Assembly: GCF_007954275.1 (NCBI RefSeq)
Contig: NZ_VOLT01000003.1
Location: forward strand, 186,001 to 250,000
Direction of reading: 5' to 3'
Length of the DNA: 64,000 nt
From: Colwellia demingiae
GTDB taxonomy: Bacteria; Pseudomonadota; Gammaproteobacteria; Enterobacterales; Alteromonadaceae
In this document: positions 44,017 to 54,008 of the stretch, one piece after another
Numbering within the stretch: position 1 is the stretch's first letter
Layout of the letters: each line of letters opens with the position of its first letter
Translations under genes and position numbers: made by a program
Notes under the pieces: generated by a model
Databases searched by the model: none
Told to the model about the DNA's origin: nothing
What the model saw: only the letters and a program-made list of their open reading frames with translations

Positions 44017-45024
44017 CTATTGTTCTAATTCTAAAAACCTCTGTGTCACTTGTCTTAGCCGTTCTTGTTCACTTGGTGAAACAAAACTTGCTTCAATAGC
44101 GTTAAAAGTAAATTGTGCAATTTCAGTTTTATTCATTGGGTGTGCATTATTTACCGCTAAAAAGTTATCTGTCATATAACCACCAAAATAGGCAGGATCG
44201 TCAGAGTTTATCGTGACACAAACGCCTTGGCGGAGTAATCCTACAATATTATGTTGTTCCATACGGTCAAACACTTTTAGCTTAAGATTAGATAGCGGGC
44301 AAACAGTAAGAGGAATTCGTTCAGCAATAAGCTGCTCTACTAAGCTTGCATCTTCGGTGCAACGAACACCATGATCAATACGAGTAATTTGCAATAAGCT
44401 TAATGCCTCACTGATATTACTTGCAGGCCCTTCTTCACCCGCGTGAGCAACAGTTAAAAATCCTTGCTCAATGGCTTGTTTAAATACTCGCTCGAACTTA
44501 CTCGCTGGGTTGCCAATCTCTGTAGAGTCTAAACCTACCCCGATAATTTTATCTTTATGTGCCTGTGCTTGAGATAGCGTGTTAAATGCTGATTCTTCAT
44601 CTAAATGACGTAAAAAACACATAATTAGCTTGCTGCTAATCCCTAATTCAGAAATACCTTTATCTAGTGCTCGATGAATACCGTTAACTACCGTATCAAA
44701 TAAAATACCGCGTTCTGTATGTGCTTGAGGGTCAAAAAATATTTCAGTGTGAATCACATTATCTTCTTGGCAGCGGAGTAAGTAAGCCCACGTGAGATCG
44801 AAAAAATCTTGCTCGTGGATCAGTACATCAGCTCCTTGGAAGTAAATATCTAAAAATGATTGTAAGTTGTGAAAGTTATAGGCATCTCTAATCTCATCAA
44901 CAGAATTAAATGGAATATTAATACTATTACGCTGTGCTAATTCAAGCATAAGTTCAGGTTCAAGTGTTCCTTCAATATGCAGGTGGAGTTCTACCTTAGG
45001 TAAAGACTGGATAAATTTTTTCAT
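44017..45024 (-). CDS. Adenosine/adenine deaminase family protein
   Basis: 335 residues with the amidohydrolase metal sites: PKVELHLHIEGTLEPEL (HxH), HAGEEG (third His and catalytic Glu), IDHGVRC (His) and INSDDPAYFGGY (two Asp). The motif SDDPAYFGGY and FFDPQAHTERG are closer to fungal and Pseudomonas adenine deaminases of this family than to classical adenosine deaminase (usually TDDP). So adenine to hypoxanthine is as likely as adenosine to inosine. Purine salvage, cytoplasmic. Monocistronic. Confidence 0.9.
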   Translation of the reverse strand: MKKFIQSLPKVELHLHIEGTLEPELMLELAQRNSINIPFNSVDEIRDAYNFHNLQSFLDIYFQGADVLIHEQDFFDLTWAYLLRCQEDNVIHTEIFFDPQAHTERGILFDTVVNGIHRALDKGISELGISSKLIMCFLRHLDEESAFNTLSQAQAHKDKIIGVGLDSTEIGNPASKFERVFKQAIEQGFLTVAHAGEEGPASNISEALSLLQITRIDHGVRCTEDASLVEQLIAERIPLTVCPLSNLKLKVFDRMEQHNIVGLLRQGVCVTINSDDPAYFGGYMTDNFLAVNNAHPMNKTEIAQFTFNAIEASFVSPSEQERLRQVTQRFLELEQ

Positions 45025-45490
45025 GACGAAGTTCCCAATAATTAAAAAAAGTTCATTCAGTACTTTCTTTTGAATGAAAATTATTCGTACAAAGAGAAAG
45101 CACTAAAGCACTAAACTCTTCGTAATCAGGATTTATTGGTTCCTGGTAGAGACCCCCAATCCATATCACTGGGGTTATACGAAGGGAAGCTAGTTACTGT
45201 CGTTAAAACAATAATAAGCTATATATTTGATACTGCCTTATTTGATTTGACAAGTCTATAGTATCGACCAGCATTATCTGGCTTAGCTTAATGGTTCATT
45301 TTTCTTAATTGCATAAAGAATCATGCTCAATCGATGTGAAAATACGGTGGAATAGGTTAGAGGTTTCAGATTGTCATTTATGGAGATGTTATTACAAAGT
45401 TAGTAAAGGTGATTATTAAATCAAACCTATACTGTGCACTGAACTGCATACTGAGAGTATAGGTTTGTCAGCCAGAGTGTCTTCTAACCA
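45025..45490. other. Intergenic region with a 12-bp stem
   Basis: CAAACCTATACT (45422-45433) and AGTATAGGTTTG (45456-45467) form a perfect stem with a 22-nt loop just past the TetR stop; on the minus strand ATTTAATAAT follows, so it may act as the tetR terminator. Nothing else is recognised. Confidence 0.5.
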
Positions 45491-46099
45491 CTATGCTTTA
45501 TAACGCGCTAAAAACATTAGCACGGTATCATCAGCAATTATTTTCTGCTGCTCGGGTGATGGGAAAGTTTGACTCATAAATAATTGCGGCCAAAAAGCAC
45601 TGGCCTTAATCAAACCTAAAAATTGCTGAGCAGCAAAGTTGGCATCAGCTGTTTTTAGTCGACCGTCATTCATCGCTTCACTAATCCAAACATGTAAGCC
45701 ATCTTTTTGTTGGCCTAGATGTTCTAAAGTACTCGACGCTAATTCAGGGGAGCGAATACATTCAGAAATGGTTATACGATTTAAGTCACGAAAACATTCA
45801 GATGCTAACAATTCAATCTCACTCGTCGCAGCAACATACAATTGCTCATCAAGTGGTTTATTCGGATGGTATTGAATATTAGCCGCTTGACTGAAGGAGT
45901 CACAAAGTTCTTTAACAATATTATGAAACAAAACTTCTTTACTAGGAAAGTGATTATATACGGTACGTTTTGATACTTCGGCTCTTTTTGCCAATGAATC
46001 CATGCTAGCGCCGAGAAAACCTTTTTCTTTAAACTCATCTTGTGCAGCAGCTAAAATGTCTAAACGCTTTTTTTCCGTTAGGGTTAATGCTTTTTCCAT
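45491..46099 (-). CDS. TetR-family regulator of the RND efflux genes
   Basis: 202 residues. Helix-turn-helix at about 10-58 (RLDILAAAQDEFKEKGFLGA, VSKRTVYNHFPSKEVLFH). The C-terminal domain (AefR-like) ends LFMSQTFPSPEQQKIIADDT. It is divergent from an RND adaptor/pump pair 168 bp away, with heptamer repeats (GTAAACT/AGTTTAC) between them. This is the usual layout of an AcrR-type local repressor that is released by pump substrates. Confidence 0.93.
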   Translation of the reverse strand: MEKALTLTEKKRLDILAAAQDEFKEKGFLGASMDSLAKRAEVSKRTVYNHFPSKEVLFHNIVKELCDSFSQAANIQYHPNKPLDEQLYVAATSEIELLASECFRDLNRITISECIRSPELASSTLEHLGQQKDGLHVWISEAMNDGRLKTADANFAAQQFLGLIKASAFWPQLFMSQTFPSPEQQKIIADDTVLMFLARYKA

Positions 46100-46146
46100 A
46101 CTACTTAATTATAAAAATCGAACCATAATCAAATACTACACTGTTT

Positions 46147-46192
46147 AGTTTACTTTTCAATAAAAATAGGTAAACTGCACCGAGTAGTTTAC
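46147..46192. promoter_or_regulatory. Repeated heptamers, probable TetR operator
   Basis: GTAAACT (46170-46176) and AGTTTAC (46186-46192) form a 23-bp dyad. A third AGTTTAC lies at 46147-46153. They lie in the divergent promoter region between the tetR and RND adaptor genes. Confidence 0.65.
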
Positions 46193-46267
46193 ATTTTGTT
46201 TTATTTTGTACTAAACCTGTAACTTTTTTTATAATTATGTGTTTGGTCATTTCCTTATAGGTTTTTT

Positions 46268-47491
46268 ATGTCAACATTTCGTTTTATGTTAAATGGTCAA
46301 CTAAAACCATTTTTTAGTCGTCTATTATTGGTATCATCCAGCGTACTCCTTGCTACAGCACTTACAGGCTGTGAACAAGCACAACAATCTGCCCCTAAAG
46401 GTATGCAACCTGCAGCAGTATCTGTGATGAGTATGACAACCCAATCAGTTCCTTTTAGTATTGAATTACCTGCCACGTTATCTGGCGCTAAAGAAGTGGA
46501 AATTCGTGCTCAAGTGTCCGGTATTTTACAAACCCGAAATTTTAGTGAGGGTGATAAAGTCACAGCAGGACAATCATTATTTAGCTTAGATGCTAAAACG
46601 TATGCCGCTGAAATGGCAAAAAGTAAAGCCGATTTAAATGCAGCTACGGTCCGTCTTAAACAAGCCCAACGTGAAGTTAACAGAATAAAACCATTACGTG
46701 AAAAAAACTCAATTTCACAACGCGAATTAGACAATGCAATTTCGAGTGTTGATATTAACTTAGCTGATGTTAAGTCTATGCAAGCTAACTTAGAGCAAGC
46801 GAAATTACGTTTAGATTATACCAAGGTAACCTCCCCTGTTACCGGTATTGTTGGCCGTGAGTTAGTTTCTGAAGGTACTTATGTTTCAGGTCCTGAAGTG
46901 CTGTTAACACAATTAACCCAAATTGATCCTATTCGCGTTCGTTTTGGTTTATCTGAACGTGAACAATTACAAATGCGTAATGATGCAGCGGCTGGCTTAC
47001 TTACTTTGCCAGAAGAAGGCCATTGGAAAACTAAAATAAAATTGTTTGATGGTTCACTGCACCCTCAAGTTGGGCAAGTTAACTTCAGCGATATCAGAAT
47101 AAACAGTCAAACAGGTACAAGTGAATTACAGGCTATTACGCCAAATCCCAACTTTTCATTAAGACCAGGGCAATTTGTACGAATCATTTTAGAAGGTGCA
47201 GTACGTGAAAATGCCTATGTTGTGCCGCAAAGAGCCGTTTTAGATAATGGCCTTGGCAAGTTTGTTTATGTTATGGCTAAAAATGACAAGGGCATAACTG
47301 TCGCATTACCTGCTCCTGTAGTTGTTGGGGAATGGGTAACAAAAGCTGCGGGTATAGAAAATGGCTGGGTAATTCGCGAAGGCTTAAAAACAGGCGACCA
47401 AGTTATTATTGATGGCATGGCTCGTATTTTCTTCCCTGGTATGCCGATACGTTTAGCTGATGATCAGTTACCGTCTGCCGCACAGCAATAA
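46268..47491 (+). CDS. RND efflux periplasmic adaptor (AcrA/MexA-type) lipoprotein
   Basis: 407 residues. The lipobox is TALTGC (Cys about 36). Adaptor features: biotinyl-lipoyl halves (EVEIRAQVSGILQTRNFSEG and DYTKVTSPVTGIVGRELVSE) flanking an alpha hairpin (LKQAQREVNRIKPLREKNSI). Beta-barrel and membrane-proximal domains complete the C-terminus (RPGQFVRIILEGAVRENAYV, GLKTGDQVIIDGMARIFFPG). It connects the inner-membrane pump to a TolC-type channel, which is not encoded here. Regulated by the divergent TetR. Confidence 0.94.
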   Translation: MSTFRFMLNGQLKPFFSRLLLVSSSVLLATALTGCEQAQQSAPKGMQPAAVSVMSMTTQSVPFSIELPATLSGAKEVEIRAQVSGILQTRNFSEGDKVTAGQSLFSLDAKTYAAEMAKSKADLNAATVRLKQAQREVNRIKPLREKNSISQRELDNAISSVDINLADVKSMQANLEQAKLRLDYTKVTSPVTGIVGRELVSEGTYVSGPEVLLTQLTQIDPIRVRFGLSEREQLQMRNDAAAGLLTLPEEGHWKTKIKLFDGSLHPQVGQVNFSDIRINSQTGTSELQAITPNPNFSLRPGQFVRIILEGAVRENAYVVPQRAVLDNGLGKFVYVMAKNDKGITVALPAPVVVGEWVTKAAGIENGWVIREGLKTGDQVIIDGMARIFFPGMPIRLADDQLPSAAQQ

Positions 47492-47503
47492 GGGGGCAGA
47501 TTA

Positions 47504-50500
47504 ATGTTTTCTCGTTATTTTATTGACCGACCTATTTTTGCTTTCGTCATTTCTATTTTTATTGTTTTGGCAGGATTGGCTGCTATGCGCAGTTTATCAA
47601 TTGCGCAATACCCAGAAATGTCCCCACCGGTGGTACAAGTTACCGCAGTATATCCAGGTGCGTCTGCTGAAGTATTAGAACAAACCGTTGCTACTCCCTT
47701 AGAAAATGCGATTACCGGCGTTGAAGGCATGATGTATATGTCCTCAACTTCAACTAGTGCTGGTGCAACAACTATCACGGTCACCTTTGAAATAGGGACA
47801 GATCCAGATCAAGCGTCGGTGAATGTTAACAACCGCGTTAAACAAGTTGAAGCTCGTTTACCTGAAGAAACACGTCGTCAAGGTGTTGTCGTTGCTAAAG
47901 GTTCATCAAGCTTTTTACATGTTCATGCTTTTTATTCACCTGATGATAGCCGTGAAGCATTATGGACTTCTAATTATGTTACTTTAAACATTCTTGATAA
48001 AATTAAACGCATTCCAGGCACGACTAGCGTACAGATTTTTGGTGCAAAAGATTATGCCATGCGTATTTGGTTACGTCCTGATGTGATGAGCCAACTAGGT
48101 GTTACTGTTGAAGAAATTAGCAGTGCGGTACGTGAACAAAATTCACAATATGCTGCAGGTAGAATTGGCGCAACTCCCACTTCCGTTAGCCCACAATCCT
48201 TGGTTTACAGTGTAAAAGTACAAGGGCGATTAAGCACCGCAAAAGAGTTTGAAGATATCATTATTCGAGCGAATAATGATGGTAGCTCGCTGCGTTTAAA
48301 AGATATTGCACGCGTAGAATTAGGCTCAAAAGATTATGACTTTGATGGCCGTATTAATGGTAAAAAGGCAGTACTACTAGGTATATTCTTACAACCTGGT
48401 GCTAATGCCCTTGATGTTGCCGATGAAGTTAATGCCACCATTGCTGAATTAGAGACCCGCTTCCCTACTGGGCTCGAGCATTTATTGCCATACGACACGA
48501 CCCGCTTTGTAAAAGTTTCAATTCGCGAAGTATTGAAAACCCTCGGCGAAGCTATGTTACTGGTATTCTTAGTTGTTTTCATCTTTTTACAAAATTGGCG
48601 CGCTACGTTAATTCCTATTATGGCCGTGCCAGTTTCTTTGTTAGGCACGTTTGCTGGACTGTATATTCTCGGTTATTCAATTAATACGCTGACCTTATTT
48701 GGTATGGTGCTATCTATAGGTATTGTGGTTGATGATGCAATCGTTGTACTTGAAAACGTAGAACGCATTATGCATGAAGAAGATGTCTCAGTTCGTGACG
48801 CAGCTATCAAAGCGATGAAAGAAGTCAGTGGCCCCGTCGTCGCCATTGTATTGGTGTTATGTTCAGTCTTTGTGCCTATCGCCTTTTTAGGTGGTTTAAC
48901 CGGTGAATTATTCCGTCAATTTGCTATCACGATATCTATCTCGGTAAGTTTATCAGGCTTGGTGGCGTTAACCATGACACCCGCTTTATGTGTATTGGTT
49001 TTAAAACATGAAGACAAAAAAACGAACTTCTTTTTTAACGGCTTTAATCGATTTTTTAATAAAGTTACCGGGCACTATGTCACAGGTGTAAGCTTCTTTC
49101 TTCGCCGTGGTTTATTAGCCATGATGCTTGTTATTGGCATGGTCGTCATCACAGCAAATATGTGGTTAAAAACACCTAGTTCTTTAGTACCTGATGAAGA
49201 CCAAGGTTTTTACATTTCAGCGGTATTTTTACCCGATGGAGCCTCATTACAAAGAACCAGCAAAGTAGTAGAGGAAGTAATAGCTGCGATAGAGTCAAAT
49301 CCAGCGAATGAAAATGTTGTTTCTTTTACTGGCTTCGATTTTCTAGGTGGTGGTTATAAAAATAACGCAGCGACTCTTTTTGTTACCCAAAAACATTGGG
49401 ATGATAGAGAAATAAGTACACAGCAATTAGTGGGTGAGTTATTTATGAAAACCGCTAATATTAAAGAAGCCTTAGTATTAGCTTTTAATCCACCAGCGAT
49501 ACATGGTTTAGGTAATACTGGTGGTTTTGAATTCTATTTACAGAACCGTGGTGACGGCGGTGTAGCGAAGTTAAAACAAAGTATGCAAGCGATGATGGGC
49601 GCTGCTCAGCAAAGTCCAATACTTGCCGGAGTTCAAACACTATGGCGTTCAGACTCACCTCAGCTGACGGTAGAAATAGATCGTGAACAAGCGCGCGCTA
49701 TGGATATTCCTATCAATAATGCTTTTAATGCTTTGGCTGGAACCATGGGAACTTATTATCTAAATGACTTCAATAAATTCGGTCGAACATGGCAGGTATT
49801 AATGTCGGCAGAGCCTGAGTTTAGAATGAGTCCTAAAGATATCTCGCGTATTTATGTCAAAAGTAATGGCGGTGAAATGATACCTATCTCTGCCTTTGCC
49901 GAAATTAATTACAGCAGTGGTCCTGATAGCTTAGACAGATACAATAACTTATCTGCCGTGAAACTATTGGGTAGTGCAGCGCCAGGGTATAGCTCTGGCC
50001 AAGCAATAGCTGAGATTGAACGTATTGCTAAAGAAGTATTACCATCAGACATGAGTTATGAATGGACTGGTACCGCTTATCAAGAAAAAAGAAGTTCTGG
50101 CTCTACCGCGATTGCATTAGGCATGGCCGTGATTATGGTATTTTTGATTCTAGCTGCTCTTTATGAACGTTGGTCTCTGCCGTTATCAGTGCTGTTGGCT
50201 TTACCTTTTGGTATTTTTGGTGCGTTAGTTTCTGTTTGGATTGCCGGCATGACTAGTGATGTCTATTTTCAAATAGGCTTGGTCACACTACTGGGGTTAG
50301 CCAGTAAAAATGCCATCTTGATTGTGGAATATGCCTTAATGAAAAAACAAGAAGGTTGGACAACAGGGGCCGCTGCATTAGAAGCCGCTCGCTTACGCTT
50401 TAGACCAATAATTATGACATCACTTGCCTTTATTTTAGGTGTTGTCCCGTTAGCATTAAGCTCAGGGGCGGGTGCAGGTGCTCGCCATAGTGTCGGAACA

Positions 50501-50662
50501 GGTGTTATGGGTGGCATGATAGCAGCAACATTTTTAGCAATCTTCTTTGTACCTTTGTTCTTTTATTGGTTAACCGAACGCAAAGTATCTGAAAAAAGAA
50601 AGCAGCAAGCGATTACTGATGAAATAGCTCAGCATCACGAGCAAGAGCTAAATTCTAAGTGA
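47504..50662 (+). CDS. RND-family (HAE1) multidrug efflux permease
   Basis: 1052 residues, full length for the family, with 12 membrane segments and two large periplasmic loops. The start FSRYFIDRPIFAFVISIFIV is canonical. Proton-relay Asp pair in GIVVDDAIVVLENVERIM (TM4), and TM10 contains GLASKNAILIVEYALMKK. It begins 12 bp after the adaptor, with AAGGGGGCAG upstream. Together they form a TetR-controlled tripartite pump that needs an outer-membrane factor from elsewhere. The substrate is unknown. Confidence 0.96.
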   Translation: MFSRYFIDRPIFAFVISIFIVLAGLAAMRSLSIAQYPEMSPPVVQVTAVYPGASAEVLEQTVATPLENAITGVEGMMYMSSTSTSAGATTITVTFEIGTDPDQASVNVNNRVKQVEARLPEETRRQGVVVAKGSSSFLHVHAFYSPDDSREALWTSNYVTLNILDKIKRIPGTTSVQIFGAKDYAMRIWLRPDVMSQLGVTVEEISSAVREQNSQYAAGRIGATPTSVSPQSLVYSVKVQGRLSTAKEFEDIIIRANNDGSSLRLKDIARVELGSKDYDFDGRINGKKAVLLGIFLQPGANALDVADEVNATIAELETRFPTGLEHLLPYDTTRFVKVSIREVLKTLGEAMLLVFLVVFIFLQNWRATLIPIMAVPVSLLGTFAGLYILGYSINTLTLFGMVLSIGIVVDDAIVVLENVERIMHEEDVSVRDAAIKAMKEVSGPVVAIVLVLCSVFVPIAFLGGLTGELFRQFAITISISVSLSGLVALTMTPALCVLVLKHEDKKTNFFFNGFNRFFNKVTGHYVTGVSFFLRRGLLAMMLVIGMVVITANMWLKTPSSLVPDEDQGFYISAVFLPDGASLQRTSKVVEEVIAAIESNPANENVVSFTGFDFLGGGYKNNAATLFVTQKHWDDREISTQQLVGELFMKTANIKEALVLAFNPPAIHGLGNTGGFEFYLQNRGDGGVAKLKQSMQAMMGAAQQSPILAGVQTLWRSDSPQLTVEIDREQARAMDIPINNAFNALAGTMGTYYLNDFNKFGRTWQVLMSAEPEFRMSPKDISRIYVKSNGGEMIPISAFAEINYSSGPDSLDRYNNLSAVKLLGSAAPGYSSGQAIAEIERIAKEVLPSDMSYEWTGTAYQEKRSSGSTAIALGMAVIMVFLILAALYERWSLPLSVLLALPFGIFGALVSVWIAGMTSDVYFQIGLVTLLGLASKNAILIVEYALMKKQEGWTTGAAALEAARLRFRPIIMTSLAFILGVVPLALSSGAGAGARHSVGTGVMGGMIAATFLAIFFVPLFFYWLTERKVSEKRKQQAITDEIAQHHEQELNSK

Positions 50663-50794
50663 TAAGAGGTTACTTCGATCTGAAGTCGCGCTAAAGCTGA
50701 AACTAACGTTACCAGCAACAAATGCTAACGTGCCCTCTCACGTTGGCACTTTTAATTAAACTAGAAAGTGTTGATTAAGTTGTTACCGACAAAA

Positions 50795-50828
50795 AAAAGC
50801 CCGAAATCCTTAAGGATTCCGGGCTTTT
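50795..50828. terminator. Shared intrinsic terminator between RND operon and icd
   Basis: AAGCCCGAAATCC (50797-50809) pairs with GGATTCCGGGCTT around TTAA. Eight Ts follow on the minus strand and four on the plus, so it serves icd best and the RND operon too. Confidence 0.88.
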
Positions 50829-50873
50829 CATTTGCTACTAAACTTATTTATTAACTTTATTTACTAACTGAAT

Positions 50874-53099
50874 TTATTTAAACGCAGCTAATACATCATT
50901 AAAGCATTTCGAAGGTCGCATTATCTCAATTATCTTTTTAGAATCCGCTTTGTAGTAACCACCGATATCAACGGAATGCCATTGATCTGTTGTTAAGTCA
51001 CTGACGATAGATGATTCATTTTCAGTTAATGATAGAGCCAATGGCGCAAAGTGATTTTGAAGTTCAGTATCCTCAGTTTGCTCAGCTAACGCTTTTGCCC
51101 AGTAAAGTGCTAGGTAAAAGTGACTGCCACGGTTATCAAGCTCGCCGGTTTTACGTGACGGAGATTTACCATTTTCCAATAACTCAGCAGTTGCTTGATC
51201 TAATGTTTTTGCCAGCAGTTTTGCTTTAGCGCTGTCTTGTTTGATACCTAAATCTTCAAGAGAAGCACTTATCGCCAAGAATTCACCAAGAGAGTCCCAA
51301 CGTAAATGATTTTCTTCTATCAACTGCTTAACATGCTTAGGTGCTGATCCGCCTGCCCCTGTTTCAAATAAACCGCCACCCGCCATTAATGGCACTATAG
51401 ATAGCATTTTTGCGCTAGTGCCTAGCTCTAGAATTGGAAATAAATCGGTTAAGTAATCACGTAGAATATTGCCAGTCACAGAAATAGTGTCACCGCCGCG
51501 CAAAATACGCTCTAACGTATAACGCATCGCTCTTGTTTGTGACATTATTTGAATATCTACTCCTGTTAAATCATGATCTTTCAGGTACAGCTTAACTTTT
51601 TTAATTAATTCAGCCTCATGAGGACGGTATTCATCTAACCAGAATACTGCAGGCGTATTAGACAACTTGGCACGGCTAACCGCTAATTTTACCCAATCTT
51701 GTATTGGTGCATCCTTAACTTGGCACATTCTCCAAATATCACCCTCTTCAACATCCATTGTTAATAAAACTTTGCCTTCATCATCAACAATGCGAATACA
51801 GCCTTCACCCTGTGCTTCGAACGTTTTGTCATGCGAACCATACTCTTCTGCTTTTTGAGCCATTAATCCAACATTTGGCACTGTCCCCATGGTTGCAGGA
51901 TCAAAAGCCCCGTGAGTTTTACAAAAGTTGATGATCTCCTGATAAATTCTTGCAAAGGTACTTTCAGGCATAACCGCTTTAGTATCTTTCAATTTACCAT
52001 CAGGGCCCCACATTTTTCCGCCAGCTCTAATCATGGCAGGCATTGAAGCATCGACAATAACTTCGTTCGGGGTATGTAAGTTTGAAATACCTTTAGCTGA
52101 GTCGACCATTGCTAATTCAGGACGTTTTTCATAACAAGCATGTAAGTCGGCCAATATTTCTTCACGCCAAGACTCAGGTAGTTGTTTTACTTTTTCATAA
52201 ATACTGCTGACACCATCATTAGCATTAACCCCTAATTTTTCAAAGGTTTCAGCATGTTTAGCAAACAGATCTTTATAATAAACTTTTACCGCATGGCCAA
52301 AAACAATGGGATGCGATACTTTCATCATGGTGGCTTTAACATGGAAAGAAAACATCACCCCTGTTTCTCTGGCATCTTCCATTTCTTGCTCTAAGTATTC
52401 ACACAAGATTTTTTTACTCATAAACATACTGTCAATGATTTCGCCCGCTAGCAGTGAAGTTTTTGCTTTTAATACCGTTACGGCACCATCTTCTTTAGCA
52501 ACAAACTCAATTTTCACATCACAGGCTTTATCCATAGTCATACATTTTTCACTGGCATAAAAATCGCCTGAATGCATGTGCGAAACATGGGTTCTTGATG
52601 CTTGGCTCCACTTACCCATAGAATGTGGATTTTTTCTGGCAAAAGCTTTAACTGCTGGTGGAGCTCTACGGTCAGAATTGCCCTCACGAAGTACTGGATT
52701 TACCGCACTACCTAAGGTTTTTGAATATTTAGCTTCGTTATCTCTATCTTCATCTGTTTTTGGCGCTTCTGGATAATCAGGAATAGCATAACCTTGTGCT
52801 TGAAGTTCACTGATAACGTCTTTTAGTTGAGGAATTGAAGCACTGATATTGGGTAGTTTAATAATATTAGTATCAGGGAGATGAGTTAAGGCACCTAGTT
52901 CAGCTAATGTATCAGGTACTTGTTGATCTGCGGGTAAGATATCGGAGAAGGCAGATAAAACCCTAGACGCAAGAGATATATCTTTTAGTTCAATATCTAT
53001 GTCTGCAGCTGCTGCAAAAGTTTTGATAATCGGCAGTAACGAGCAGGTCGCTAGCAGTGGTGCTTCATCGGTATAGGTGTAAATTATTTTTGAACTCAT
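50874..53099 (-). CDS. icd: Monomeric NADP-dependent isocitrate dehydrogenase
   Basis: 741 residues from ATG 53099, which has AAGGATGC upstream; the longer frame to 53177 has no ribosome binding site. It begins SSKIIYTYTDEAPLLATCSL, the usual start of type II (monomeric, about 80 kDa) IDH. Conserved segments include LREGNSDRRAPPAVKAFARK (isocitrate binding), VIVDASMPAMIRAGGKMWGP and GNILRDYLTDLFPILELGTS. It converts isocitrate to 2-oxoglutarate with NADP+ in the TCA cycle. In Colwellia and Vibrio this form is cold-adapted. Monocistronic. Confidence 0.96.
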   Translation of the reverse strand: MSSKIIYTYTDEAPLLATCSLLPIIKTFAAAADIDIELKDISLASRVLSAFSDILPADQQVPDTLAELGALTHLPDTNIIKLPNISASIPQLKDVISELQAQGYAIPDYPEAPKTDEDRDNEAKYSKTLGSAVNPVLREGNSDRRAPPAVKAFARKNPHSMGKWSQASRTHVSHMHSGDFYASEKCMTMDKACDVKIEFVAKEDGAVTVLKAKTSLLAGEIIDSMFMSKKILCEYLEQEMEDARETGVMFSFHVKATMMKVSHPIVFGHAVKVYYKDLFAKHAETFEKLGVNANDGVSSIYEKVKQLPESWREEILADLHACYEKRPELAMVDSAKGISNLHTPNEVIVDASMPAMIRAGGKMWGPDGKLKDTKAVMPESTFARIYQEIINFCKTHGAFDPATMGTVPNVGLMAQKAEEYGSHDKTFEAQGEGCIRIVDDEGKVLLTMDVEEGDIWRMCQVKDAPIQDWVKLAVSRAKLSNTPAVFWLDEYRPHEAELIKKVKLYLKDHDLTGVDIQIMSQTRAMRYTLERILRGGDTISVTGNILRDYLTDLFPILELGTSAKMLSIVPLMAGGGLFETGAGGSAPKHVKQLIEENHLRWDSLGEFLAISASLEDLGIKQDSAKAKLLAKTLDQATAELLENGKSPSRKTGELDNRGSHFYLALYWAKALAEQTEDTELQNHFAPLALSLTENESSIVSDLTTDQWHSVDIGGYYKADSKKIIEIMRPSKCFNDVLAAFK

Positions 53100-53445
53100 A
53101 TTTGTAGCATCCTTTTTATTTAAATTAATTCCAACCGCAACAGTGTTATAACCTACAAGAACATAATGCTTTTCCAAACAATCAGAAAAGGCCCATTATG
53201 ATAAAGCGAGGCTAAACTTTTACTCTAGAAAAACGTTATAAGAAAATGTGTTTACTGAAGATTTATTAAAAATCAACTTGAGGTAATGAGTGCCGCTTAA
53301 ATCTCGTTTCAGCCTTATTTTTTAGTGCACAACAATTTTAAGAGAAAGTTAAAATCTCAACGTACTATTGTATAGAAGAACGTCACTTGTTCAAATTAGA
53401 CAAAAGTCCATTTTTTGTACTATTTTATTTCTCGAGGAGGGTTCA

Positions 53446-53559
53446 GTGAAGGTTATATTAGTTGAGCAAGTACACGCTGAATTTTATCTTCATCATACAA
53501 AAAAGCTTGGTGTACGCAACGTGAAATACAATGATAATACGGTGTATCAGCCAAGCTAA
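53446..53559 (+). CDS. Possible small protein with strong ribosome binding site
   Basis: 37 codons from GTG 53446, after GAGGAGG with 5-nt spacing, the best Shine-Dalgarno in this region. The peptide VKVILVEQVHAEFYLHHTKK ends LGVRNVKYNDNTVYQPS. No homolog is recognised. It lies in the 350 bp upstream of icd, reading away from it. It may be a real small protein or a leader peptide; an extended frame from 53368 lacks a start signal. Confidence 0.4.
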   Translation: MKVILVEQVHAEFYLHHTKKLGVRNVKYNDNTVYQPS

Positions 53560-53657
53560 TCAGATGTTTTAGACGGTAAACATAAGAGAGCCCTTGAAAT
53601 AAGATAATGCATTAACCTCAAGACAAGAACTAGATATACTTAAAAGCAATCAATACC

Positions 53658-53996
53658 CTAGTTATTTATTTTTACCCTATCTCCTAGCTTGAGATTTCCT
53701 TGAGTAATTTGAACATTAATATATTGCGGTTTGGTAACCTCATTAACCAAAACTTCACCTACCTTTTGGTATGAATACAAAGGGTCACCTTCAAGCACAC
53801 TGTTTGTTGCTAACAATCTATTGATCTGTAGTAGCTGTCCTTTCACAATTGAATTAGCTGTACCGACATAAACGCTGGCACTTTTTCCTTCAACCTTTAC
53901 AATTTTTCCTTGTTTCAGATCACTGGCTGAAGCAGTAGCGACGGCCATCACAGAAAATAAACCCAAAACTGCTATTTTTAACGTTTTATTCAACAT
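53658..53996 (-). CDS. Small exported protein of unknown function
   Basis: About 112 residues from the inner ATG (53996); ATG 54008 adds four residues. Signal peptide NKTLKIAVLGLFSVMAVATA with cleavage after ASA. The mature 85 residues are beta-rich (KQGKIVKVEGKSASVYVGTA, VGEVLVNEVTKPQYINVQIT), ending LKLGDRVKINN, which resembles a small SH3- or OB-like barrel. Family not recognised. It stands alone. Confidence 0.65.
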   Translation of the reverse strand: MLNKTLKIAVLGLFSVMAVATASASDLKQGKIVKVEGKSASVYVGTANSIVKGQLLQINRLLATNSVLEGDPLYSYQKVGEVLVNEVTKPQYINVQITQGNLKLGDRVKINN

Positions 53997-54008
53997 ATTT
54001 TTTCTCAT

